From: Rossellomorea aquimaris
GTDB taxonomy: Bacteria; Bacillota; Bacilli; Bacillales; Bacillaceae_B
Reading direction: 5' to 3'
NCBI RefSeq assembly: GCF_001877785.1
Contig: NZ_MINN01000139.1
Coordinates: 1-64,000, forward strand
DNA: 64,000 nucleotides
The notes beneath the pieces are model-generated. The model ran no database searches, had not been told where the DNA came from, and worked only from the letters and a program-made list of their open reading frames with translations. The position numbers were made by a program, and so were the translations under genes. This document shows, piece by piece, positions 34,959 through 43,637 of the stretch; position 1 is the first letter of the stretch; each line of letters opens with the position of its first letter.

Positions 34959-37340
34959 ATGAGCAAGCTATTGAAAGCGGGTCTCACATCCGTCGTCGTG
35001 GCAGGTACATTATTTGCCGGGATCCCGGTTTCGGCGGGTGTGCAGACGGTAAGCGATGTAAAAGTAAAAGAAGAGAAACATGCTTCACATTTCAAGGGTA
35101 CATTGGATTTATCTCTGGTCAATGATGAGAGATTACTTGATTCATTGATCAAACGGGGGAAGATTTCTTCCAAGGCTTCCGATGCCACCAAACAAAAAGA
35201 ACTCGAGAAGTATATTGAACTGAAAGGAAAGAAAGTCGAGGACACCGCCGGTAAAAAAGACCCGATAATCGGGAAAGTGAAGGCCGCAGAGTCCGAAAAG
35301 CATGAGAAGTTCAAGAAAGAAACATTAAAGGGAAGCTCAGGGAAACTGGAGGGAAGCACAGCGCATCCTAAACCGGTGAAAGAATCGCCTTCTCCCGGCG
35401 TAGCGAAAAAAGGGAAACTCCTCACTTTGATGGTGGAATACTCGGATTTCGAACACAACAATATCCAGCCTCACGAAACCGATAACTACTATCCTGATTA
35501 CAACACTGAGCACTTTGAAGATATGATCTTCGGAGACAACGGCGTGAAAGGGCCGAACGGGGAAGACTTTGTTTCCCAGAAGCAGTTCTATGAAGAGCAG
35601 TCCGGCGGGACTTATACCATAGAAGGAAAGGCTTACGGCTGGCTGAAGGTACCGGGGACAGCGAAATTCTACGGTGCTGACAGATCCACTGGCGGACACG
35701 ATAATGTAACACCGGGCGGATCTAAAAAATTGGTCGCCGATACTTATGCAGCTGCCCTTGCTGCAGGAATCCCGCTTGAAGATTATGATCTGGAAGATCC
35801 CCATGATCTTGATGGAGACGGAAACTTGTGGGAGCCGGATGGCTTGGTCGACCACCTGCAGATCATCCATGCCGGAATGGGGCAGGAAGCCGGCGGAGGT
35901 TCACTCTACGATGATGCCATCTGGTCACACCGTTCAGCTGCCTTCGTAGATCCCGATGGTCTCGGTAAAGGAAAGCCTGGATTCTATGATTACACGGTCA
36001 TGCCGGAAGACGGTGCCACCGGTGTATTCGCGCATGAATACGGCCATGACCTCGGCTTGCCTGATGAATACGATACAATCTATTCAGGTGCCGGCGATGC
36101 GGTAGAATACTGGTCGATCATGTCAGCGGGATCCTGGGCAGGAAAGATCCCTGGCACCGAGCCGACAGGATTTTCTCCATGGGCAAAAATGTATCTGCAA
36201 TCGACTCTGGGCGGGAATTGGACAACGCCTGAGGTAGTTGATTTGAAGGATTTGAATAAAAAAGGAACGGACTTTTTAATCGATCAGGCAAATTCCCCTA
36301 ATGGCCAGAACCACCAGGCCCTTCAGGTCAACCTGCCTGGGAAGAAAACACCTGTAAACACCCCTGCTTCCGGCAGCTACGAATATTGGGGCGGGCAAGC
36401 GGATGAAATCGACACCAATATGGTGGTCGATCTTGATCTGACAGGTAAATCGTCCGCTGAGCTGACGTTCGATGCGTGGTATGACATCGAAGAACAGTGG
36501 GATTACGGGTTTGTACAAGTATCGACTGACGGCGGGACACATTGGACTTCTTTAGGCAATGAAAACACGAGAAGTGATGCGGTGCCTGAAGCATATCCAA
36601 CCATTCTGAATTCGATGCCTGGTTTCACAGGTAAATCTGATGGGTGGGAATCTCAATCATTCGACCTGAGTGAGTATGCAGGTCAAAACATTAAGCTGAG
36701 ACTCCGTTACGCTACCGACTGGGGTACATCCCATATCGGATTCTTCGCCGATAATATCAAGGTGGTTGCAGACGGAGCCACTATTGTCGAGGATGGAGCT
36801 GAATCAGACAGTTCTTCATTCGGGTTAAATGGATTTGAACGTTTCGACGGATCTAAATATACAGATCACTATTATTTACTGGAATGGCGCAACCATAAGG
36901 GTGTGGATGAAGGGCTTGCCCATATCGCACGCGGCAGTTCGCTGATGAAGTATGATGGCGGTCTCGTCGTTTGGTATGTGGATGATTCCTTCACAGAGAA
37001 CTGGACCGGACTCCATCCAGGGGACGGCTTCCTCGGTGTGGTGGATGCTCATGATGATACCAAGATGGTCTGGAGCGACGGTGCTCCGGCATCCAGCCGC
37101 TACCATGTAGCCGATGCTGCCTTTAACTTCTTCCCTACGTCTGGCATGAACCTGGTCTATCCGGATATGACATTGACTCTGGCAAGCCAGCGCGGGGTTC
37201 CGCTATTCAATGACAGTAAAGATTATAATAACAAATTCCTTCCTGATGCGGGCCGCAATATCACGGAATATGGATTGAAAGTGCTCGTTACCGACCAGGC
37301 CAAGGATAAATCGGTCGGTAAGGTGAGGCTGTCAAGATAG
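34959..37340 (+). CDS. inhA: Immune inhibitor A metalloprotease (M6)
   Basis: A 793-residue secreted zinc protease: signal peptide (LTSVVVAGTLFAGIPVSA), propeptide to about residue 140, the M6 catalytic domain with HEYGH at 359-363 followed by DLGLPDEYD, then beta-rich C-terminal domains (FDAWYDIEEQWDYGFVQVS is a MAM-like segment). InhA degrades host and environmental proteins and is often exported late in growth. Ribosome binding site TAGGGGG. Divergent from sipW. It ends in a terminator before the array at 37428. Confidence 0.93.
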   Translation: MSKLLKAGLTSVVVAGTLFAGIPVSAGVQTVSDVKVKEEKHASHFKGTLDLSLVNDERLLDSLIKRGKISSKASDATKQKELEKYIELKGKKVEDTAGKKDPIIGKVKAAESEKHEKFKKETLKGSSGKLEGSTAHPKPVKESPSPGVAKKGKLLTLMVEYSDFEHNNIQPHETDNYYPDYNTEHFEDMIFGDNGVKGPNGEDFVSQKQFYEEQSGGTYTIEGKAYGWLKVPGTAKFYGADRSTGGHDNVTPGGSKKLVADTYAAALAAGIPLEDYDLEDPHDLDGDGNLWEPDGLVDHLQIIHAGMGQEAGGGSLYDDAIWSHRSAAFVDPDGLGKGKPGFYDYTVMPEDGATGVFAHEYGHDLGLPDEYDTIYSGAGDAVEYWSIMSAGSWAGKIPGTEPTGFSPWAKMYLQSTLGGNWTTPEVVDLKDLNKKGTDFLIDQANSPNGQNHQALQVNLPGKKTPVNTPASGSYEYWGGQADEIDTNMVVDLDLTGKSSAELTFDAWYDIEEQWDYGFVQVSTDGGTHWTSLGNENTRSDAVPEAYPTILNSMPGFTGKSDGWESQSFDLSEYAGQNIKLRLRYATDWGTSHIGFFADNIKVVADGATIVEDGAESDSSSFGLNGFERFDGSKYTDHYYLLEWRNHKGVDEGLAHIARGSSLMKYDGGLVVWYVDDSFTENWTGLHPGDGFLGVVDAHDDTKMVWSDGAPASSRYHVADAAFNFFPTSGMNLVYPDMTLTLASQRGVPLFNDSKDYNNKFLPDAGRNITEYGLKVLVTDQAKDKSVGKVRLSR

Positions 37341-37361
37341 AATAGATGTTACTACACTTTA

Positions 37362-37416
37362 TTACCCTGTACACAAGAGGACACTTCCCTTCGTGTGCAG
37401 GGTATTTTTATTTTTT
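37362..37416 (+). terminator. inhA terminator
   Basis: TACCCTG plus ACAC pairs with GTGT plus CAGGGTA across a 17-nt loop, then a long T-rich run. Confidence 0.85.
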
Positions 37417-37427
37417 ACGGTGTTGGG

Positions 37428-37636
37428 AGGTGAATAATGATAGTTATTCACCTGGTGAATCATCCTTATTATTCACCTGCTGATGTATGGCCGTTATTCA
37501 CGTGCTGAAATATAGACTGTGATTCACCAACTGATATATAGACTGTGATTCACCTGCTGAATTTTCAACATTATTCAGCAGGTGAAATCCCCCGTATATT
37601 CACCAACTGACAAACCTGAAAATTTCACCAGCTGAA
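37428..37636. repeat. Array A: eight phased short palindromic words, period 25-26 nt
   Basis: The consensus word ATTCACCTGCTGAA (variants CACCAACTGA, CACGTGCTGA, one inverted as TTCAGCAGGTGAA, one perfect palindrome TTCACCTGGTGAA) starts at 37446, 37471, 37496, 37522, 37548, 37573, 37598 and 37623: steps of 25 or 26. Spacers of about 12 nt are mostly unique; two share ATATAGACTG. A half word AGGTGAATAAT precedes at 37428. It lies between the convergent inhA and degU genes and carries no gene. About 125 nt of A+C-rich sequence follows to degU. Confidence 0.85.
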
Positions 37637-37765
37637 CTCCAAGTACCAGCACAACAACAAGCAGCAGAACACAATCACTCCTCCTCCAAATCCACACCCA
37701 AAAAAACAGTCCCTCCAAATGGAAGGACTGTTTTTCTAACGACATATTACAAACCTGCCTTAAAC

Positions 37766-38443
37766 TTATCGAACCTCAACCCAGCCGTTCTTGATTGCTG
37801 TCACGACAGCCTGGGTACGGTCGTTTACGTTCATCTTCTGAAGAATGTTACTTACATGGTTTTTAACCGTTTTCTCACTGATATAGAGTGCTTCACCGAT
37901 CCCGCGGTTGCTCTTGCCGTCAGCAAGCATCTGCAGTACTTCGCATTCGCGGCGCGTCAGTAAATGCAATGGGCGGCGAACTTCGGATTGCTGGAATCCT
38001 CCGGCGCTTTGGGCGTTAGCCAGGCGTCTGTATTCTGCCACAAGATTGTGGGTCACTTTTGGATGGACGTATGATCCGCCTTCTGCCACTACCTTGACCG
38101 CCTGGATCAGCGCTTCTGAGTCCATTTCTTTCAGAAGATAGCCAAGGGCACCCGTTTTAAGTGCGTGGTTGACATAGTTTTCATCATCGTGGATCGATAA
38201 GATGATGACTTTTGTTTCCGGGTACTTGTCCATCAATTCACGGGTCGCTTCCACGCCGTTTGTTTCCGGCATATTGATGTCCATCAAAACGACATCCGGT
38301 TCATGGGTTTCCACCAGGTTCATGGCTTCCGATCCGTCATCGCCTTCAGCTACTACATTGAAGGAAGCTTCAAATTCCAGGATCCTCTTTACTCCTTCTC
38401 TGAATAACTGGTGATCATCAATGATAACAATATTTGTTGACAT
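37766..38443 (-). CDS. degU: Response regulator DegU
   Basis: A 225-residue NarL/FixJ-type regulator: receiver domain with Asp9/Asp10, phospho-acceptor Asp55 (VVLMDINMP) and Lys near 105, and a C-terminal LuxR helix-turn-helix ([36 protein letters not shown] region). In Bacillus it controls exoproteases, competence, motility and matrix genes. GGGAGG precedes ATG 38443. Directly downstream of degS, 30 nt apart. Confidence 0.95.
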   Translation of the reverse strand: MSTNIVIIDDHQLFREGVKRILEFEASFNVVAEGDDGSEAMNLVETHEPDVVLMDINMPETNGVEATRELMDKYPETKVIILSIHDDENYVNHALKTGALGYLLKEMDSEALIQAVKVVAEGGSYVHPKVTHNLVAEYRRLANAQSAGGFQQSEVRRPLHLLTRRECEVLQMLADGKSNRGIGEALYISEKTVKNHVSNILQKMNVNDRTQAVVTAIKNGWVEVR

Positions 38444-38473
38444 GTCATTCGCCTCCCTAATCCTTCGAAAAAA

Positions 38474-39616
38474 TTATTTATTGAGCGGAACTTGAATCAG
38501 TACTAGCGTTCCTGCCCCTATTTTAGAGTCAATCGTGATGTCTCCTTCGAGAAGGTCGACACGTTCTTTCATCCCCATAATGCCAAAGGATCCTGTTTGT
38601 GTTTCTTTTGTATCGAATCCTTTGCCGTTGTCTTTGACGACGACGGTTATCTTGTCTTTCTTTACTTCCACTTTCACCTGGATATGCGTCGATTCAGCGT
38701 GCTTCAGTGCATTCTGCACACATTCCTGGACCAATCGGAACAAAGCGACTTCGTATTTAGAAGGCAGCCTGACATCCAGGCCGATGTTCACGAATTGGAT
38801 GCTTGTTTTATGGTTATATTCTTCGATTGTGCTTAAGTACTTTCTGAGGGTCGGGATCAACCCGAGGTCGTCGAGCGCCATCGGCCTGAGATCGTAGATG
38901 ATGCGGCGCACCTCATAGAGGGCGGACCGGACCATCTTCTTCAAGTCGCGGATTTCCTTGATCGCTTCTTCCGAGCCTTTTTCCCTGTAAACCCTGTCGA
39001 TCAGGTCGGAGCGCATCAGGACGTTGGCCATCATCTGCGCGGGGCCGTCATGGATTTCACGGGACAGGCGCTTCCGCTCTTCCTCCTGCGCTTCGATGAT
39101 CTGCAGCCCGAAATCCTGGCGCTGCTTTGCATCTTCGAGTGCCTCATTCACTTGCCTGAGATCACTATTGAGATAATTAAGGACGACCGATATCTGCGTA
39201 CATAAATGCTCGGCACGGTCAATTGTATCGCCCAAAGACTGCAGGCGTCTCTGCAGCTCGTCCCGGCGGTCCCGCAGCTGCTTTTCGAGCTGGCGGTTCA
39301 TCGACAGCTTCATTTGAAGGTCGTGGGCTGCTTCATATGCTTCCCTGACCTGATCTTCCGAGTAGGTCTGGAAATGCTTGCTCACTTCAGAAAGCCTGAG
39401 TCTGGCCAGTCGTGATTTACGCGTCAGTTCATCGCCTTCATCAATGACCTTGACCACCATTTCCTTTACTTCTGATAATTCATTGTTTAAGTCTTCAAAG
39501 TCGTTTCTGCATTGTTCACCGATCTGAAAAATTTCATCCTTGCTGTGATCGACCGTCTCCACCATTTTCTCAAGGATGAGATCCAGCATCTTGGTGTTTA
39601 TTTTTTTTAGTGACAC
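38474..39616 (-). CDS. degS: Sensor kinase DegS
   Basis: A 380-residue cytoplasmic HisKA_3 kinase. N-terminal DegS sensory coiled coil (KDEIFQIGEQCRNDFEDL), DHp domain with His189 in RLSREIHDGPAQMMANV, and an HATPase domain with DNGKGFD and GIMGMKERVDLLEG. It phosphorylates DegU. GTG 39616 is 6 nt from AAGAGGGG and gives the same His number as in B. subtilis; the longer frame to 39640 has no site. It is divergent from yvyE, as in B. subtilis. Confidence 0.95.
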   Translation of the reverse strand: MSLKKINTKMLDLILEKMVETVDHSKDEIFQIGEQCRNDFEDLNNELSEVKEMVVKVIDEGDELTRKSRLARLRLSEVSKHFQTYSEDQVREAYEAAHDLQMKLSMNRQLEKQLRDRRDELQRRLQSLGDTIDRAEHLCTQISVVLNYLNSDLRQVNEALEDAKQRQDFGLQIIEAQEEERKRLSREIHDGPAQMMANVLMRSDLIDRVYREKGSEEAIKEIRDLKKMVRSALYEVRRIIYDLRPMALDDLGLIPTLRKYLSTIEEYNHKTSIQFVNIGLDVRLPSKYEVALFRLVQECVQNALKHAESTHIQVKVEVKKDKITVVVKDNGKGFDTKETQTGSFGIMGMKERVDLLEGDITIDSKIGAGTLVLIQVPLNK

Positions 39617-40165
39617 GGTACACCCCTCTTTTGGTTCCACGTTTCATTTATACCCAGAAAGATCGCTGCTGATATTCATAAGGTAGTATTCTTATATAAT
39701 AACTAATGGGATTGTTTATCGCAGTTCAAACACCTTGCATGTCCAACTACCTATAATCTCATTTATAAAATATACCTATAAGAAATTCAATGCAAAATCG
39801 ATAATCTCCTTTATTCATCTAGGCATATTTCTCCGCAATACCTATATATCAGGGTTTTTACGGTCTTTTCCCGTAAAAGCCGCAGGCTGATCCTTAAAGA
39901 GACCATTCACCTACGAACATCCGTCAGGAACCCGGGAAGTATTATGTTCAGCGTCAATTATACCATGTCAGATATTGTCGGAGATTAAAGTTTCGTTACA
40001 TTGTATTACCATTATTTCATGTAGAACCATATATTTCCTTGGCGGAACGTCAGAATCTGTGCAATTTTTCACTATGTACTTTATAGTAGAATTAGAAATT
40101 AAGCCTGAACTAAATACCCTTTTTACATATACGGTAAACATCTTTATTTGGAAGGAGAATGCAAA
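39617..40165. other. Long degS-yvyE intergenic region
   Basis: About 550 nt with no supportable gene. It holds a symmetric hairpin, TTTTACGG (39856-39863) with CCGTAAAA (39871-39878), which could act as a weak terminator in either direction, and A+T-rich stretches on both sides that should contain the divergent promoters. I could not fix a convincing promoter. Confidence 0.5.
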
Positions 40166-40801
40166 TTGTTACACCGATATAATACTGTAAAAGGATACGG
40201 GGAAAATGAAATCAATATCGAGCGCTCACGCTTCATTGCTTACGTAAACCGGGCAGAAACCGAAGAAGAGGCCAAGGCTTTCATTGATGATATTAAGAAA
40301 AAACACTGGGACGCCAATCATAACTGCTCCGCTTATATGATCGGGGAGAATGATCTGATCCAGAAAGCGAACGATGACGGGGAGCCGAGCGGCACAGCCG
40401 GAGTCCCGATGCTCGAGGTGCTGAAAAAACGCGGTCTCAAAGATACAGTTGTTGTCGTGACACGTTATTTCGGCGGCATCAAATTGGGTGCCGGAGGATT
40501 GATCCGCGCGTATGGGAAATCTGTATCAGAAGGGTTGAATGCCACCGGAGTCGTGGAACGAAAGCTGATGCGCATCATGAAAACGAAGATCGACTACACC
40601 TGGCTCGGAAAAGTAGAGAACGAAGTGCGGTCTTCTCATTATCAATTGAAGGACATTCATTATCTTGATGCGGTGGAAGTGGAGGTTTATGTCGAGGAAG
40701 CCGCCAAAGATCCATTTACCGGCTGGATGACCGAACTCACAAACGGACAGGGGGAAATCACTGAAGGTGAAGTGGAATACCTTGAGACTTTAGTAGAATA
40801 A
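40166..40801 (+). CDS. yvyE: YvyE/YigZ (IMPACT) family protein
   Basis: A 211-residue protein of the YigZ family: N-terminal UPF0029 domain with KKHWDANHNCSAYMIGE, KANDDGEPSGTAG and TRYFGGIKLGAGGLIRAYGKS, and a C-terminal ferredoxin-like domain. Relatives modulate translation or act on proline peptides; the cellular role in Bacillus is unclear. TTG 40166 follows GGAAGGAG, and B. subtilis YvyE also begins MLH. Conserved neighbour of degS. Confidence 0.92.
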   Translation: MLHRYNTVKGYGENEINIERSRFIAYVNRAETEEEAKAFIDDIKKKHWDANHNCSAYMIGENDLIQKANDDGEPSGTAGVPMLEVLKKRGLKDTVVVVTRYFGGIKLGAGGLIRAYGKSVSEGLNATGVVERKLMRIMKTKIDYTWLGKVENEVRSSHYQLKDIHYLDAVEVEVYVEEAAKDPFTGWMTELTNGQGEITEGEVEYLETLVE

Positions 40802-40806
40802 CACAT

Positions 40807-40846
40807 AAAGGGACGGTCTTTGGCACATGAAAGACCCGTCCCTTTA
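40807..40846 (+). terminator. yvyE terminator
   Basis: AAAGGGACGG with TCTTT pairs with AAAGA and CCGTCCCTTT, then ATTTTG. Confidence 0.88.
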
Positions 40847-40962
40847 TTTTGTAATGAAATTTTTATTTTACGGTAATGGGAATGCATAGTAGAATGAAAC
40901 TTAGGTTAATTCGTCGAATTTTTGAGAAACTTACACCATCCCGTTATAAAGGAGTACAATAA

Positions 40963-42021
40963 ATGGATCGTTACATTAAGCAGCAAAGAAAGAAAAAACG
41001 CAGGAGGAGGATTTTTTATTTTATCATCGTCCCCCTGCTGATCGTCACCTTCTCGGTTGCAGGCTACGGTGCCCTGCTCTATAAGAAAGCCGAGACGGTT
41101 TTCAATGATTCCTTCAATAATATAGAAGGAAGGGAAAAATCCGATCTCCGCGACAAGCAGGTTGACCCCAACATCGACAACGTTTCCATTCTTTTCATCG
41201 GTGTGGATGAAAGTGACACGCGAAACTACGGCAGTTCCACCCGGTCGGATGCCTTGATGCTTGCAACATTGAATGAGAAAGAAAAGTCAGTCAAGCTCGT
41301 CAGCATCCCCCGTGACTCCTATGTATACCTTCCGGAAGTCGGTTACAATACAAAGATTACTCATGCCCATGCATACGGAGGGCCAAAAGCTTCAATCGAA
41401 GCGGTGGAAAGCATGTTTGATATCCCGGTCGACTACTACGTGAAAATGAATTTCCATGCCTTCATCGATGTGGTTGATGCACTTGACGGCATTAATGTGG
41501 AAGTACCTTACGAGATGTATGAACAGGATTCAAAAGATACGCAAGATGCCATTCACCTGCTGCCCGGCATGCAGACCCTTGACGGCGAGGAAGCACTTGC
41601 GCTTGCCCGGACCCGGAAAATGGACAGCGATATCCAGCGGGGACAGCGTCAGCAGGAAATCTTGAAAGGCGTCATGAAAAAAGCCATCTCTGCTAATGCT
41701 CTGACAAAATACGATGACATCATGCAAGCCATCGGTGACAATATGGAGACCAATATGACGTTCGAGGAGATGAAGGCCCTCTCCAGCTACGGCCTCAAAA
41801 AGCAGCTCGACTTGACTACGCTCTCCCTTGAAGGTGAAGATGCCTATATCGAAGGGATCTATTATTGGATGCCCGATGATACAAGCCTTGCAAATACATC
41901 GATTGAATTGCGCGATCACCTGGAAGTGGAAACCAGTACAGCAGACGGCACGGATGGTTCCGGAACCGGCGGGGACCCCGGGTATGCTAAAGAGGAAGAA
42001 AGCGACCCAGCCGCTTACTAG
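40963..42021 (+). CDS. LytR-CpsA-Psr (LCP) family ligase, YvhJ/TagV-like by position
   Basis: A 352-residue protein: very basic start, one helix (IFYFIIVPLLIVTFSVAGYGALL), and the LCP domain with ILFIGVDESDTRNYGSSTRSDALM, LVSIPRDSYVYLP, KITHAHAYGGP and LARTRKMDSDIQRGQRQQEIL. A disordered Gly/Ser/Glu tail closes it. It transfers teichoic acid from its lipid carrier to peptidoglycan. Its place between yvyE and tagO matches yvhJ (tagV) of B. subtilis. Ribosome binding site AAAGGAG. Confidence 0.9.
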   Translation: MDRYIKQQRKKKRRRRIFYFIIVPLLIVTFSVAGYGALLYKKAETVFNDSFNNIEGREKSDLRDKQVDPNIDNVSILFIGVDESDTRNYGSSTRSDALMLATLNEKEKSVKLVSIPRDSYVYLPEVGYNTKITHAHAYGGPKASIEAVESMFDIPVDYYVKMNFHAFIDVVDALDGINVEVPYEMYEQDSKDTQDAIHLLPGMQTLDGEEALALARTRKMDSDIQRGQRQQEILKGVMKKAISANALTKYDDIMQAIGDNMETNMTFEEMKALSSYGLKKQLDLTTLSLEGEDAYIEGIYYWMPDDTSLANTSIELRDHLEVETSTADGTDGSGTGGDPGYAKEEESDPAAY

Positions 42022-42057
42022 TTTGTGGCTGGATAACGTCTTAAATGCAAGCTGTTC

Positions 42058-42106
42058 AATAAGTAACGCACTGGGTTTTCAGCGAGAACACAGTGCGTTA
42101 CTTATT
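42058..42106. terminator. 16-bp perfect stem after the LCP gene
   Basis: AATAAGTAACGCACTG (42058-42073) and CAGTGCGTTACTTATT (42091-42106), 17-nt loop. A T tract is lacking, so it may be a Rho-independent terminator only in combination with the next element. Confidence 0.6.
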
Positions 42107-42141
42107 ACCTGTTATTAAGTTGTTACCTTCGCCCAAAGAAG

Positions 42142-42456
42142 AGAGGCTGGGACAAAAATGATTTAGTATATATAAAACCCGAACTAATTTGCATGAGATA
42201 AGGCAAATTAGTTCGGGTTTTTAATTTGTTCATTGTACAGGTAGGATTTAGTTCTTTCCAGCGGTTGATTGGAGTGCAAGACGCAGACTCCTGCGGGAAA
42301 AGCGAGTTAGGTGAGACCCCGCAGGCGGAACGCCGAGGAGGCTCACCAACCGCCCGCGGAAAGCGAAGTCTTGCACGGAAATCATGAGCGTTGTATAGAG
42401 TCCACTCTAAAATCTTCGTCTTTAGACCTTAGCTTTAAAGTATTGTCCCAGCCTCT
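42142..42456. repeat. Composite structured repeat, copy R4 (type I) with outer inverted repeat
   Basis: Outer arms AGAGGCTGGGACAA (42142-42155) and TTGTCCCAGCCTCT (42443-42456) are perfect complements. Inside are a 19-bp perfect hairpin, AAAACCCGAACTAATTTGC (42174-42192) with its complement (42203-42221) ending in a T run, and then the dispersed element: GTGCAAGAC (42274-42282) with GTCTTGCAC (42368-42376) around CCTGCGGG/CCCGCAGG crossing GGTGAG/CTCACC. It lies between the LCP gene and the convergent DHHW gene and can terminate both. Confidence 0.87.
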
Positions 42457-42467
42457 TAAATTTTATA

Positions 42468-43622
42468 TCAATCAAAATTATAAACAGGCCCTGTGAGTTT
42501 ATCATCGTTGATCATAATGAGTACGTAATCATAATCATTTTCTTCGATGAGCTGTTCAAAGGTCTTCTTTTTATAATGTCTTAAGTCGATCACATCTGTC
42601 TTTGCAAATTTCTGTGCGATTAGTGAAACCATTGGGTTTGTATAAGAGTCTTTGGAAATAAGCACTTTTTTATCGTTGTCTGCACGCGGGTTCTCTATGC
42701 TGAGTTTCGCATAGTCACCCGTGAACAAATGCTTGTACTCCACCAGCTTGTCTTCCCTGTCCTTTGCGAGGGCAAAGACATCATCCACGGAACGTTCCTT
42801 GCCGTTCGTCGTGACTTTAAAGGAGTCAAAGTCTTCTTCCGGGTATTTAATGCACATATTTTCATTTGAAGCATCCACCATCATATAAAGCTGACGGTTG
42901 TAACTGCCTTCAAATGATTTATCGTCAAAGCATTTTTCTGCATAATCACTTTCATCTACCGGCATCTCAAGCTGATCGGCCAGCTTTTCAAATGCATAGA
43001 AGGCCCCGTCGATGTTCCAGTGATGGTCTGTTTTATAGTACAAGGAGTTGATTTCTTCCGGCGTCAGTTCCTTTTCCATCTTTTTACCGATATCAAGGAC
43101 TTCTACATCCGTCTGTGCTAATTGCTCCATCATGTAATTCTTACTCTTGATCCCTGTATCCTCCATGATATAAGAAGGTTTATTGACATCTACATGATTC
43201 ACTTTATGGGGCAGGGACACATATATCAACTGTGATCCAGCTTTTTCAGCCGTTTTGTCCACTTCTTCAAGATGCTTCACAGCCGTTTTCATATCTTTCG
43301 TACGATAAGAAGTATCCGGCTTTGGCATGATCCAATTTTTATCGGTGATGTAATAGTCATATATGAACGTCTTGTCCGTGTATCTCTGGAAGTTCAGATA
43401 CGCTTTTACCCACACATTCCTTCCAGGGAACTGGTCGGTAAAGTACTGCTCGAATTGTTCCATATACTTTCCATCCACCAGCTTGTCTATCGTCATATCA
43501 GGTTTCTGCTGCAGATTCCTGTTTTCAAATCGAGACACTTCAGTGGCACCCATGAACTGAATATAGGGGGCCATGATAAAAATAAACGTCAAAAAGGCAA
43601 CGATAAATAATTTATTTAACAA
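42468..43622 (-). CDS. DHHW (AlgJ/AlgX-like) O-acetylation protein
   Basis: A 384-residue membrane-anchored, SGNH-like protein: N-terminal helix (LFIVAFLTFIFIMAPYIQFM), VEVLDIG, and the family signature YKTDHHWNIDGA, with a serine motif LISKDSYTNP near the C-terminus. It should move acetyl groups delivered by the adjacent MBOAT protein to an extracellular polymer. TTG 43622 follows GAGGGGGA. Last gene of the tagA-GT4-tagO-MBOAT-DHHW series. Confidence 0.85.
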   Translation of the reverse strand: MLNKLFIVAFLTFIFIMAPYIQFMGATEVSRFENRNLQQKPDMTIDKLVDGKYMEQFEQYFTDQFPGRNVWVKAYLNFQRYTDKTFIYDYYITDKNWIMPKPDTSYRTKDMKTAVKHLEEVDKTAEKAGSQLIYVSLPHKVNHVDVNKPSYIMEDTGIKSKNYMMEQLAQTDVEVLDIGKKMEKELTPEEINSLYYKTDHHWNIDGAFYAFEKLADQLEMPVDESDYAEKCFDDKSFEGSYNRQLYMMVDASNENMCIKYPEEDFDSFKVTTNGKERSVDDVFALAKDREDKLVEYKHLFTGDYAKLSIENPRADNDKKVLISKDSYTNPMVSLIAQKFAKTDVIDLRHYKKKTFEQLIEENDYDYVLIMINDDKLTGPVYNFD

Positions 43623-43637
43623 TGATATCCCCCTCTT

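Noticed and set aside
34910..35461. 183-codon minus-strand frame
   Set aside because: Antisense to the inhA signal and propeptide region, without a ribosome binding site.
37428..37636. CRISPR array
   Set aside because: Words are only 13-14 nt with spacers of 11-12 nt, they vary from unit to unit, and no cas genes are present.
39800..39960. Riboswitch (cyclic dinucleotide type) between degS and yvyE
   Set aside because: Only one symmetric hairpin is clear; conserved riboswitch core strings were not found on either strand.
42311..42496. 61-codon reading frame
   Set aside because: It lies in composite repeat R4 and runs into the convergent gene.
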